Shown piece by piece: positions 1-10,263 of a stretch of DNA of 64,000 nt (positions within the stretch are counted from its first letter, which is position 1; every line of letters begins with the position of its first letter). Made by a program: the position numbers and the translations under genes. Under the pieces are notes generated by a model. The model had not been told where the DNA came from. It searched no databases and saw only the letters and a list, made by a program, of their open reading frames with translations. This stretch comes from Wurfbainia villosa (taxonomy: Eukaryota > Streptophyta > Magnoliopsida > Zingiberales > Zingiberaceae), in assembly GCA_025175895.1 (NCBI GenBank), contig CM046000.1, positions 68,600,720 through 68,664,719 on the forward strand. Reading direction: 5' to 3'.

Positions 1-2257
1 GCCGACGACCTTGCATCCACCTCCAGCACTTCTGCTACACCCAGGCAGGCGACGCCGACTCCTCTGGTCTCTTTTCCCCTTTCCAGTTCATCGGCTGGCT
101 TGGGCAAGAGGCAGCGGCTAGGGGCAGTAGTGAGAAGAGCGTCGGAGTGAAGGGGATTCCCTATTTGTTCATCGGTTCAGATCGCATAAGGTTTTCTTTG
201 GACCTTTCTTTTTGGTGCACGAGCAGAGTTTCGATTGCTATGTTACTGTTGACTTCGTTGTGGTGTAGTTTTTTGTCGGCTGCAGATCTAGCGGCGTGAT
301 TCGGGCTGGTACTCGATTGGAGCAAGGGATTATCGTGGCAGTGAAGGCAGTGGAGGTTGTGTACTAGCAGTATTTGGCATTGGTGTTAGGTTTACGGCGA
401 ACCGGGCAGTTTTGGGAAGAAATACTGCCGAGGAAGTTCTAGGGCTGGTAAGTATGATCAATCCTCTTCTTCTTGTCGATAAATTGCTAGATTTCGGTTG
501 TGGATTGGTATTGGCCGGAGCTTGGTAAGTTTGATTTATCTTCTCTTTTTATTAGCTGTAAATTGATATATGATGGGTTATTAATTTCGGTGTGAGGTTG
601 ATCGGTTTCGTAATTATTTATAGAGGATTGATTAGGTTAAATGAGATAACTAGATCAATCTAGTTGACCGGGATTTTATTATGATTTGGGTTAATTGGTT
701 TAAATCCGAAATCGGCTTAGGATTCGATTTGACTGTGGATCGTATTTTAGTGCTTAACAATAGTTATGTTGTGTGCAGGTTTCGGTCACGAGGCAGGTCT
801 CCGGTCGTGACGATTTCATTCTTGTGGACATTTTTGTAAGGCGGGTATTTTGACTTATCTTTTAGATATAGTCAAGTTGATATGTTAGTTAGGATAGCTT
901 TCAATAATTTTCATGCTTATATGCCTAGTATGTTTTTGTGCCTATTGATACATGCATTGGATAGGATATGATTTTTTGTCTTCCCTGTTTATTTGGATCA
1001 TAGTTACTTGGATTATGGATACGTACATATTGATTGTACATATTATTCGGATAGGTATTTTGAGTAGGATTGACATGCTTTAGTATCATGCACCATCTTG
1101 CATGATTGCATGCTGGCTGGACGGGGTTCCATTATTGTTGAGCCTGCAGCCAGTTACATGGCCTGCACACACTACCACTCATGGGTTAGTGGTACATCAG
1201 GAGGGTGTGTTCAGTTGCTCTGTCAAGCTCCGCTGGTCCGCTCATGGGTAGCGATGAGGCAGCATGGTAGCGGGCAGGGATCCCTCCTCTGGTCTATAAC
1301 ACCGGGAGATGAGAGCTTCGCTCCCCCACTATTTTTGGGGCAGGAGGATAGGTGTACTCCGACAGCATCCTGTCCACTCGGTCACTCAGGAGCAGTGATG
1401 GCAGAGTGCACAGTTGTTATACCCCTACCCACTCGGCTTCACCATCGCGTGTGAGGCGGCTGACTGGCGTCAGGGGTGACCATGTCATATGCACGAAATG
1501 CATTTTTGCACGGATTGCATTTGTATTGTGTTTGCTGCATTATTGTATTGATGCCTTGGATGTTGCATATGATTGCCATGCATACAGGATTCATATTCAT
1601 ATATGATGATGACTTTATCTCTTATAGTAGGGCACATGCTCCTATATCAGGGTAGGAGATTCAGGTGAGTACAGTCCTTTTGCATTTATTTCCTGCTTAC
1701 CATATATATGAGACTGTACTGACATGATTAGTATTGTTAGTTATATCTTGCTATTCATATCGACAAATATCCGCTAAGTTCTTTGAACTTATCCCGTGGT
1801 TTTATATTTATTTCAGGATGATGCTGTTAGGAGAGTCCAGTTGCCAATCCCCCTCATCGAAGTGGATAGGTTTTATTGGTCTTATGATTTTGGTTATTAG
1901 TTTTATGGATTGGGATTTTATTAGAGGATATGTTTAGGATTTATGTTTGGATTGTATACCGGTGGATGTTTTGGTTATATAAGTTATGTCCTTGTGGACT
2001 TATATTCGGTTCATTTTTTGGTTGTATGTTCCTGCTCAGATGGCAGAAGGGGTAGGTCTTGATGTTTTAGATCTTTTACTTATTTTGGTTGATGGCTTGA
2101 GGCCGCATATTATGTATATTGTGTTGTGGTATGTTCCGTTCGTGTTGACCGATGTATAGTGGTCGTGTAGGCCTTGTATTAAAAATTGGTATTGTCGCTC
2201 GTACAGGGGAGGTGCTGTTAGATTTTCGTCTAGCGGAGACTCCCTCGGGGCATGACA
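1..2257 (+). repeat. Probable 3' part of a Ty3/gypsy (chromovirus-like) LTR
   Basis: No protein-coding frame is convincing here; the longest open frames are short and show no known domain. The right end closes with GGGGCATGACA at 2247-2257, preceded by a GGAGGTGCTG stretch, a terminus I associate with Tekay/Del-type gypsy LTRs that end in TGACA. The sequence right after it is a broken copia integrase, so 2257/2258 behaves like an insertion boundary. The left end lies outside the window, so neither the LTR start nor a target duplication can be checked. It could instead be unrelated intergenic or leader DNA. Confidence 0.35.
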
Positions 2258-3198
2258 TGGTGTCTTTATGACTGCCTTAGATGGGACGCGGTTAAGTGTG
2301 AAAGCAGCCGTCTCTAAAGCGTATCCCCAGAAGAAAGAAGAAAGATTTGTGTGACTCGTCATTGATCGTACCATATCTAAAATGTACGATTTCTCCTTTC
2401 TGATACACCATTCCACTATGGTGTTTCAGGTGGAGTGAGTTGAGATCTAATCTCAAACTCAATGAGATAGTCACGAAAAGCTTGGCTAAGCTATTCCCCA
2501 CCTCGATCTGATCGAAGCACTTTTATACTCTTACCAAGTCGGTTTTGTACTTCATTCTTGAATTCTTTGAACTTTTCAAAGGATTCAGATTTGTGTCTCA
2601 TAAGATACACATATCCATATCTATTGAAATCATCAGTAAAAGTAATTAAGTACTAATAGCCTCCTCTAGCTGCTACATTGAAAGGCCCACATACATCAGT
2701 ATGTATGAGTTCTAACAAATCAGTAGCTCGTTTACCATGTCCACTAAATGGAGTCTTGGTCATCTTGCCTAGAAGACAAGACTCGCATGTCTCATATGAT
2801 TCAAAATCAAATGAATCCAGTAATCCATCATTATGAGCTGGGATATGCGACTCTCATTTATGTGACCCAAGTGACAATGCCAGAGATATGTTTGGTTCAA
2901 ATCATTAGATTTGAACCATTTGGTATTCATGTTATAAATTGGGGGTTCAAGATCTAGAATATAGAGACCATTCACTAGGTGTGCACTACAAAAAAACATA
3001 TCATGTAAATAAATGGAACAACAGTTGTCTTTTATTACAAATGAGAAACCTTTCTTATCTAAACAAGAAATAGAGATAATATTTTTAGTCAAGGCAGGCA
3101 CATAACAACAGTCCTCTAGTTCTAAGATAAGCCCAGTGGGAAAAGATAAGGAATATGTCCCTACAGTAATGGCGACAACTTTTGCTCCATTGCCTACC
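2258..3198 (-). pseudogene. Ty1/copia integrase fragment (relic F)
   Basis: On the minus strand, from about 3198 downward, the translation runs from the end of the protease-linker region (VGNGAKV) through the GAG-pre-integrase region (LWHCHLGHIN) and into the integrase core end (LDMVRSM, FWGYALETA, NRVPSKAV). It stops at 2258, where the probable gypsy LTR begins. The catalytic core between 2420 and 2770 is frameshifted, the first Asp region is degenerate, and no reverse transcriptase or LTR follows. It is an old fragment, unrelated in detail to copia elements A and B. The left border is the insertion at 2257 and the right border is a small foldback element. Confidence 0.75.
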
Positions 3199-3360
3199 CA
3201 CTAAAAATCTTGCTCGCTATTTTCCCACATTTTTAACTCTCGATAATGCGATAATGTGATATGCATCGTCTGATAAAAAAGAGAATAGACGACACATATC
3301 GCATTATTGAGATAGTGGTGTAGACTCTTGAAATGAGGAATAGCGAGTAAGATTTTCAGG
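3199..3360. mobile_element. Small foldback MITE-like element
   Basis: The left end CTAAAAATCTTGCTCGCTAT near 3201 is matched by the inverted right end AATAGCGAGTAAGATTTT (3340-3356). The arms continue inward: GATAATGCGATA near 3242 pairs with TATCGCATTATT near 3298. The whole segment of about 160 bp is therefore an imperfect palindrome with no coding capacity, as expected for a non-autonomous DNA transposon or foldback element. A CACTA-like left end (3199-3203) is visible, but the right end reads CAGG, so the superfamily and target duplication are not settled. It lies exactly between the copia relic and the gypsy element. Confidence 0.55.
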
Positions 3361-4036
3361 AGGCACTCCCCATAATAGGGTTAGGTAAAGTTGAAGTAGC
3401 TTGCCAAGTACAGGGAGGGGACAAACAGAGAGAGGACTGGATGGAAGAACCTTCCCTATCTTCGAGATCAGAAGAACAGGAAGAGTCAGGGCAGGTGGCA
3501 GAAGAGAAACACACAAGGCCTTAGATGAAGCCACTTCCCTCGAATCTCAAGTACAAATTTTTGGGTCCAACTTCAACCCATCCAGTGATAATAAATGCCA
3601 ATTTGAGTGAGGTAGAGACAAGGAAGTTGTTGGGGGTGCGTAGGACGTACAAAAAAGTGTTGGGGGTATACTATCGATGACATAACAGGGATATGCCCAT
3701 CTCTGTGCATGCATAGGATAATACTTGAGGATGGGTGTAAGTCAACCGTGTAGCGCCAAAGGCGACTTAGCCCACACTTGCAGGAGGTAGTGAAAAAGGA
3801 AGTGCTTAAACTCTTGGATTCCAGAATAATTTACTCAATTTCAGATAGTGAGTGGGTAAGTCCGAAGCACGTAGTTCCAAAGAAAGGCGGCACTACAGTA
3901 GTCAAAAATGAAGAGAATGAGTTGATCCCTGTTTTAACAGTAATGGGGTGGAGAATGTGTATAGATTATCGTAAAGGGAACAAATCAACAAGGAAGGATC
4001 ATTTTCCACTCCCATTTATCGATCAGATGTTGGAAT
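3361..4036 (+). pseudogene. Gypsy G reverse transcriptase, N-terminal part
   Basis: From about 3541 the translation matches the linker before gypsy RT (VIINANLSEVETRKLLG), followed after a frameshift by SLCMHRI and, after an in-frame TAG near 3750, by QEVVKKEVLKLLD. The RT then continues with WVSPKHVVPKKGG, GWRMCIDYRK and HFPLPFIDQML, the RT substrate-binding region of Athila-type elements. The open stretch starts at 3778. At 4036 the frame is cut by the 5' LTR of copia A; the last five bases, GGAAT (4032-4036), are the duplicated target and reappear at 22715-22719. The stretch 3361-3540 is only weakly coding-like. No active product is possible. Confidence 0.8.
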
Positions 4037-4977
4037 TGTTGGAATGTATACTGAAAGCCTAGATCTTTTTGTATGAAAATTTTATTTTGAAATAAGAATC
4101 ACATGATCATTATTTGCATTTTATATATTCATTATATATGTGTGCATATTGTCTAATATTTTACATTGTAGATAACATGGTGCTTGGTGTGGCACAGAAG
4201 ATCATGTTATCAGTACCTTGTAAAATATAAGTAAAGGCTCACAACCAATATGGTTTTGGACAAACCATTGACATGGTTGTAGTGTAGCTTGGTATTGTTT
4301 TATCTTGAACATAGAGTTACACTAGTACACTTAGGTGTATTGAGTAGGACCGACATAGAGGTGATTCAATTTAGTACTGACTACATAATTGAATCGGACC
4401 TCGGATATTATGTTGTACATGCTCTTAATCCCGATATAATAATGGGCACATGTACTTAGTATTTATTTCTTTGATTTACCAGTGGGTGAGATTTAGATGG
4501 ATTAAATCAATATGCCCGGTAAGTTAGGAAATAATATTATTTACATGGTGTGCCGTTGATTATAGGAGGAAACCGTGTCCTATATATTAGGTTGATGATG
4601 TCCCCTTGAGGAGCTCATAAGGTTCATCATGTAAACCCAGCTGGTTGACTTAGTCAACATGATGATAAGGTTGGGTGGTACTACTCGAGGAATTAGATGT
4701 TAATTAAATGATGGTCAGTAAATCAATTAATTGATGGACATTCGATATCTTAAACACGGGGAGATTAATGTACAAATAATATATGGAGCCCATATTGATT
4801 TATGGGGGTTGGTGAGGTAGTTCAATGATGATCCTCTAGTGGAATGGAACATCATTGATGGATCAAGTTTGTGTGGTTCCGATCCATCGGGTGGCCAAGA
4901 CCCAACTCCTCCTTATGGTCCCTATCGTAGCCTAATATAATCCTTATGAAGTCTAGATCCAAGAATGTAAAACAAAA

Positions 4978-5292
4978 CCTAGAACCAACGGTTGGGATTG
5001 AATCCCTAGATCCGATGGTTGGATGAAACCCTAGAACCAACGGTTGGGATTAAATCCCTAGATCCGATGGTTAGGATGAAACCCTAGAATCGATGGTTGG
5101 GATTAAATCCCTAGATCCGACGGTTGGGATGAAACCCTAGAACCGACGGTTGGGATGAAACCTTAGATCCGAAGGTTGGGATGAAATCCTAGATCCGATG
5201 GTTGGGATTAAACCCTAGATCCGACGGTTGGGATAAAACCCTAGATCCGACGGTGGAGATTAAATCCCTAGATCCGATGGTGGAGATTAAAG
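4978..5292 (+). repeat. 27-bp tandem repeat array in U3, about 12 units
   Basis: Units follow the pattern CTAGATCCGACGGTTGGGAT plus TAAAT or GAAAC, with variants such as AACCAACGG. I count 12 units here, 11 in the 3' LTR of A (21567-21858) and 12 in A4 (57832-58141). A2, S1 and A3 carry only about four. The array ends roughly 20 bp before the TATA box, a place expected for promoter-proximal enhancer elements. Confidence 0.85.
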
Positions 5293-5310
5293 GAGGCTTA
5301 AGCCCTATTC

Positions 5311-5318
5311 TATAAATA
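5311..5318 (+). promoter_or_regulatory. TATA box of LTR A (5' copy)
   Basis: TATAAATA, preserved at the same place in the 3' LTR (21877-21884) and in A4 (58161-58168), just downstream of the 27-bp array. The transcription start would lie about 30 bp further on, marking the U3/R border. Inferred from sequence only. Confidence 0.65.
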
Positions 5319-6153
5319 GATGCTTAGGGTTGGGCGGCAAGTATAATCAAGGATTTGAATTAGAGAATTAGGGTCTGGCTTTTGGAGAAGTGGGCGGCTA
5401 GGGTTTGGAGCAAAAGTGGGCGGCAACTTTCTTCTTCCTTCTAGCTGTTGCCGGCGCCCAATTTCCTCCATTAATACTTGGCTGGCATCCATCATTAAGG
5501 CTTTTCTCTTCTTCCTTAGCCGGCGGTTCTCCTCCCATTGGTGGCCGGTTCTCATCCTCCTCCCTATTCTCCAAGGTGGCCGACGGTTCTCCTTCATTTG
5601 GTGGCCGGCGCATCATCCATTGCTCCTTGGCCAGCGGTTGCACCAAATTCTCTAATTTGGTGGCCGGTTCTAGATAGGAAGGTATTTGTGGTTTCTTCTC
5701 TTTGTTCGCAGCGGACAAGGTAGAGAAGAAAGTGATCTAGAAGGCTTCTACTCGTGGAGGATCTTCGTCCACACGTCGTCCTCGAGAAGGATAGGACATA
5801 CAGTAGAAGATCGTAAGGTATAAAGTTATTTTAACTTTATGTACAGATCTGAGCATGTTCTTATTTGTTTTGATTATGCATGTGTGTGTATGAATATATA
5901 TTGTATAATCATGGACCCCGAAGACAAACACAAAAACTGGCGATCCGTCTGTCGTCTCTTCTGCGGCTAACCAACGGAAGAGTTATGTTGCTTGAACAAC
6001 TAGTTTGTTCGAGCGACCACTCAAGTTGTTAGCACGACGACGAATTGGTTGTGCTAAGGAAGCTCATCCCATCCGGATTAATTCTTTTATTTGTTGAAAA
6101 TTTTAATCCGGGGACATGGGAGCCAATGGGCATCAGAAGCATCCACCTACAAT

Positions 6154-6170
6154 TGGTATCAGAGCCACGG
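6154..6170 (+). other. Primer binding site of element A (initiator Met-tRNA)
   Basis: TGGTATCAGAGCCACGG begins two bases after the 5' LTR end. TGGTATCAGAGC is complementary to the 3' end of plant initiator methionine tRNA, the standard minus-strand primer of copia elements. The same site follows the 5' LTRs of A2 and A4. Confidence 0.9.
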
Positions 6171-7194
6171 TTTCCGTTTTTGTATGTTTTGGATTCGGTT
6201 AATTTTTTATGCACTTTTTCATATATTATATGTGCCGGATAATAGTAGGATATGCGTAGTTTAACTCTTTGGTTGCAGGCATAAGATCCGACTATTATGG
6301 CCATGTGTGTGTATGTGAATGGATGTGTGTAAAAATTTATTATTTGAATCCTCGGGGTTGACGAGGCTAGATTAGTATTTAATTTTTGTAATTAAATACG
6401 GCATTGTTTAGCCGATCATTTTAGTTTACTTTCGATCTAGATTATTTGTACACTCCTTCGTGGAGTATAGGATCGATGGATGTAAATAAAATGATTTATC
6501 TCGCTCGAACTCTTTGGTGACTTAAGACGGGAAAAGATGGAGCGACGAGGTGGCGACACGACGATGCATATTGGAGGACAATGCCATAATAGTTGGAAAA
6601 ATTCTGTTTTTCCATATTTATTGCTTATTTGTTTTATATGCATGTTGTGTATGATTTAAAATTCCTCATTTGCAATTTACTAAGTGGGAGAGGGACATTT
6701 TAATTAATTCCCACAGCTTCCATTACAATTTGATATGTGATGCAACAAACCTGTGTGTCTCCTGAGTGCCTTCCTCCCCGAGGATGGGTTTGTTTATGCG
6801 GATCACTAGGTCAAATAATGGTTATAGGAAATTATCTAGAGCATGTGTACTTCCACAGGTAAGGCACATAATCCAAAATAATTCCCTTAGTATCGTGTAA
6901 TGGTGCACACTTAGATACAAATAAAAGTATCCTCCCCATAGGAGTCACTGCTTTTATTTGTAGGGCCAAAGAGGAACCAACTATTAATTTTATTTGTCAA
7001 AAAGTAAGGTTGACAAGATAATAAAATTAATGGGTAAAACCTCCTCTTACAAATGTAGAATTCAGATACGCCCACACAGAGTGGCATGCACATTCTGATT
7101 TGAGGTGTTGGTTGATTTCGGGATTTATTGTTTTGAGGAATCAATAATTTTTGAAATCTAATATTTTGATCATTGTGATTTTTAGGATTTTCAA
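6171..7194 (+). other. Untranslated leader of element A
   Basis: About 1 kb between PBS and gag, with no convincing coding frame. It is shared with A2 (38918-39961) and A4 (59036-60083). Two compact inverted repeats persist in all three: CCTCGGGGTTGACGAGG at 6350-6366, and an ACTCC/GGAGT stem at 6452-6466 that in A and A2 is partly flanked by GATC/GATC arms. Such leaders usually hold dimerisation and packaging signals; that role here is inference. Confidence 0.6.
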
Positions 7195-8066
7195 ATGGCT
7201 TTCAACCCACTTGCTATGATTTTAAAAGAAAACAAACTTACTGGTCCAAACTACATTGATTGGAAAAGAAACCTGGATATTGTCTTAACTGCGGAGGAGT
7301 ACAAATTTGTACTCTTCGAGGTCTGTCCTCCTAAGCCCTCCGATGACTCTGATGAAAAGGAGATAGAACGATATAAGAAATGGGTTAAGGCAGATGAGAT
7401 GGCGCGGTGTTACATTTTGGCATCTATGTCCAATGTGCTGCAACATCAGCATCAGGCCATAGCCACAGCTTATGACATGATGTTCAATCTCAAGGAACTT
7501 TTCAGACATCAGAGTAGGGCGGCTAGGCAGGAGGCAATGAGAAACTTGATGACGACCACCATGATCGAGGGAACACCCATTAGGGATCATGTTCTCAAGA
7601 TGATGGCTCATCTTAATGAGATGGAAGTCCTAAGAGCTGAGATCGATGGGGAAACCCAGGTCGATATCATTCTCCAGTCTCTGCCTAGGAGTTTTGAGCA
7701 GTTCCGCCTCAACTACAACATGAACAAAAGGTTGTATTCGTTGGCGGAGCTTTTGACAGAACTCCAGGCGGCAGAGGGGCTTTTTCGTCAGAGTGCTCAA
7801 GCCATGGTCGCTCAGAAGGTTTCTTCCTCTAAACCGAAAGGTAAGAAGAAGAAGAAACAAGGTGGAGCGAAGAAAGTGGATGGGGGGACCGAGAGTGAAG
7901 AAGGAAGGCAAGTGCTTCACTTGCAAGCATTTGGACATTGGAAGGCGGACTGTCCTCGCCGAAAGAACAAAGGTATATCTTCTTGTTTAGTTGTTGAAAC
8001 ATGTTTAGCGGTGTTATCTACCAGTGCCTGGTGTGTAGATACAGGAGCCACTGATCATGTCTGCAA
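7195..8066 (+). pseudogene. Gag and protease start of copia A
   Basis: The ATG at 7195 opens a frame starting MAFNPLAMILKENKLTGPNY, the N-terminal Gag signature of many plant copia elements, followed by the UBN2-type Gag core (MMAHLNEMEV, LPRSFEQFRLNYNMNKRLYS). A lysine-rich stretch precedes the zinc knuckle. The CCHC knuckle is broken: CFTC is in one frame and GHWKADCP in another, from small compensating deletions near 7880-7930. The protease follows, with DTGATDH at 8038, and the frame is cut at 8067 by the LTR of element B. Gag would form the particle and the protease would process Gag-Pol. The continuation is at 17589. Confidence 0.88.
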
Positions 8067-9160
8067 TGTTAGTAATATATGAGAGATGTCCTAAGGCAAT
8101 CGCCTTATGTATGAACCATTTATATGATAAATGAAGATTCACTATTTGAGTATACATGTTTAATGTATTTGATTGGATCTTAAACTCATTTACTGAATGT
8201 CCACGATACGATTCATAGCATGAGAGAATTTGTGATTGGATCACAACTAGTGAGTATCTCTACATGTGTAATTGTGATGTATCGGAATTATCCCTAGTCG
8301 ATGAATTGATGGATTTGGACACCATCAATTCTGTCGAGACTAGTACGAGGTATACTCCTTGGTGTATCCAAGCAGCTGATTCTCACTGGCTGGAGACATA
8401 GTGATGTCCGGAGTTGATCGTGGATGCTAGTTATGGTAACTAGTTCATTGGAGTGACCAGCCGTAAGACTTCATATGGTTCTCTGCATATATAGATATGT
8501 CAATGAAGTTCTTACCGTGGCTTAAGTGCGATGTTCCTTTGACTTACGGTATTCAAGTCATCTTGATCATGGAGACTTATGCTTTGACATCTTAAGCAAA
8601 CATCTCCGAGGAGATGTGGACCCGGGATGATTGGGTATAAGTCGAAATGATCGAAGGTGTTTGAATAGCCTATAAAGGATTCACCACTCCTTGCGAGGAG
8701 ATGTATACCCATGGCCTCTCGTCGGATTGTTACTAAAGTCTTTGGCCAAAGCATTACATGTTTAGAGTAAGATACTCTTCGATACATGTGGAGTAACTAG
8801 AATCCGTAGGACGAGGAAATGATACTTGGGCTAGGTGTGACGTAGTCAGCCTAGTGGGGACTGACACAATAGACCATGTCCTGAACCAAGTGGGTATAAG
8901 ATGAGTGAAGGGAATGGGGCACGATTAATTCGAGCTACTGAAGGGTTTCAGAAATAGTTCTGGATCAACCGTTGATCTTTTCGGTTAATTGGGGATCATG
9001 ATGTACTACTAGGTGCCACTCATGATCGTTCTATAATTAATGGTTAATTATAGACGGCCAACATAAACCGAGAACCTATTTGGTCACACGCACAACGAGT
9101 GTAATCCAAAGGATTTAAAACGAGCTTGAGAATGGGATTCTCAGACCGAGAGAAACTATG

Positions 9161-9385
9161 TTTGGTTGGACCAAACATAAAGCGAGCATGAAATTGTTTC
9201 AATCGCAATGGAAGCGTGGATGGGCCGTGTCTTATGAAGACATAATGGATGGACCAAAATGGTTTGGTTCTAATCCAATGGATGAGAATAAACCAAAGGG
9301 TTTGGTTTATATTAAACGAATGAACCAAAAGTTGGTTCGTATCGTTATAACTTAAAATAAACCATCATGGTTTGGTTTATTTTAA
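9161..9385 (+). repeat. Cluster of CCAAA/TTTGG inverted repeats in U3 of B
   Basis: Five short palindromes occur in 225 bp: TTTGGTTGGACCAAACA (9161), CCAAAATGGTTTGG (9254), AACCAAAGGGTTTGGTTT (9291), GAACCAAAAGTTGGTTC (9322) and ACCATCATGGTTTGGT (9361). They lie about 70-300 bp upstream of the TATA box at 9456 and are repeated in the 3' LTR and in S2. Confidence 0.75.
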
Positions 9386-9455
9386 CTTATCTTAATGGAG
9401 CGGGTTAACGGGCTTTATGGATATGATCCATTAACCATTAAGAGAATTAGTTCTC

Positions 9456-9463
9456 TATAAAAT
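9456..9463 (+). promoter_or_regulatory. TATA box of LTR B (5' copy)
   Basis: TATAAAAT in the context CTCTATAAAATAGGGC, conserved in the 3' LTR at 16766-16773 and, on the other strand, near 30951 in solo LTR S2. Confidence 0.65.
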
Positions 9464-10246
9464 AGGGCTTAAACCCTAATCAAAAACGCTAGCCCTTGGA
9501 GTTGCCGCCCACCCCTTGAAGGAGGATTTCGGCGCCAACCCTAGTGTGCCGCCGCCCAACCTCTTGTGCCGCCATCCAACTTGTTGCCGGCGACCCTCCG
9601 GTGATCTCCTCTAGGTTCGGTGATAAGGTGAGCTTCCATCTCTCCTTGGCCGGCCTCTATTCCTCCACCAAAAGCTGTCCAGTTTTTCTAGACAGCTTGT
9701 TTCTTTGTTGTCGGAGCGTCGTTTGGACGACGGTTAGTGCTCCGACAGCGGCTAACTTACCGAGGATTTGATCTCCGGTAATCCTCTGAGGTGGGGGATG
9801 AAGGATTCGTCAAACGGTTGACGAATACCTCTCCGGAGAAGCGAGTTTTGAGAACTCGTTTTAGGATCCGAATTTGGATTCGGATCGTGATCATCTCTCG
9901 ATCACGTCGTCTTCAACACGAGGCTAGTAACCCGTCTGAAGTCGAAGCTCGTGACTTAGCGAAGTCATCCGAGGAGCTCGGCGTGGATCACGGATAGAGC
10001 GATTCTAAGCGAGGATCGTTCGGTTGATGCCGTTCCGCTACGTCATCTGAAAGGTATAACGTAGATAAATTTCCTTTTATTGCAAATTTAAATTTACGGT
10101 TATGTCTACACTTGTTGTAATATGCATGCGTGTGTTGTGTGTGTTGTAATAAATAGGAGTATTTATTATTTTTATTGCTTCCGCTGTGCTCATGTTTGCG
10201 AAACATGATCGAACACACACACGCCGCGGTGCAGGAAACCCAACAG

Positions 10247-10263
10247 TGGTATCAGAGCCCAGG
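10247..10263 (+). other. Primer binding site of element B
   Basis: TGGTATCAGAGCCCAGG starts one base after the LTR end and matches the 3' end of initiator Met-tRNA, as in element A. Confidence 0.88.

Larger units (their letters stand above)
4037..6151 (+). repeat. 5' LTR of copia element A
   Basis: Starts TGTTGGAATGTATACTG and ends CACCTACA, directly before the PBS; about 2115 bp. U3 carries the 27-bp repeat array immediately upstream of a TATA box (5311-5318). It closely matches the 3' LTR at 20633-22714, but holds one extra array unit (the AACCGACGG unit near 5140). Open frames around 5310-5723 on both strands lie inside the LTR, repeat in every copy and have no domain, so I do not call them genes. 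Confidence 0.92.
8067..10245 (+). repeat. 5' LTR of copia element B
   Basis: 2179 bp, TGTTAG to CCAACA. Compared with the 3' LTR (2212 bp) it lacks 29 bp corresponding to 16903-16931. That segment is bounded by CCGGCGACC direct repeats and is also present in solo LTR S2, so this copy suffered a slippage-type deletion. The last 250 bp show several one-base indels relative to the 3' LTR. TATAAAAT lies at 9456-9463. Confidence 0.92.

Noticed and set aside
1098..1606. Overlapping open frames of 118 and 84 codons
   Set aside because: No domain, odd composition, and location inside a probable LTR; open by chance.
4978..5292. Regular repeats of about 27 bp considered as a CRISPR array
   Set aside because: Units are contiguous with no unique spacers, degenerate, and lie in the U3 of an LTR in plant DNA.
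5310..5723. Several overlapping open frames on both strands around 5310-5723, repeated at 21876-22286 and 58180-58518
   Set aside because: They sit in the R/U5 part of A-type LTRs, rich in GGCCGGCGG-like repeats, and change length between copies.
6154..6170. tRNA gene suggested by the TGGTATCAGAGCC sequence
   Set aside because: This is the primer binding site, only complementary to the tRNA 3' end; no cloverleaf surrounds it.
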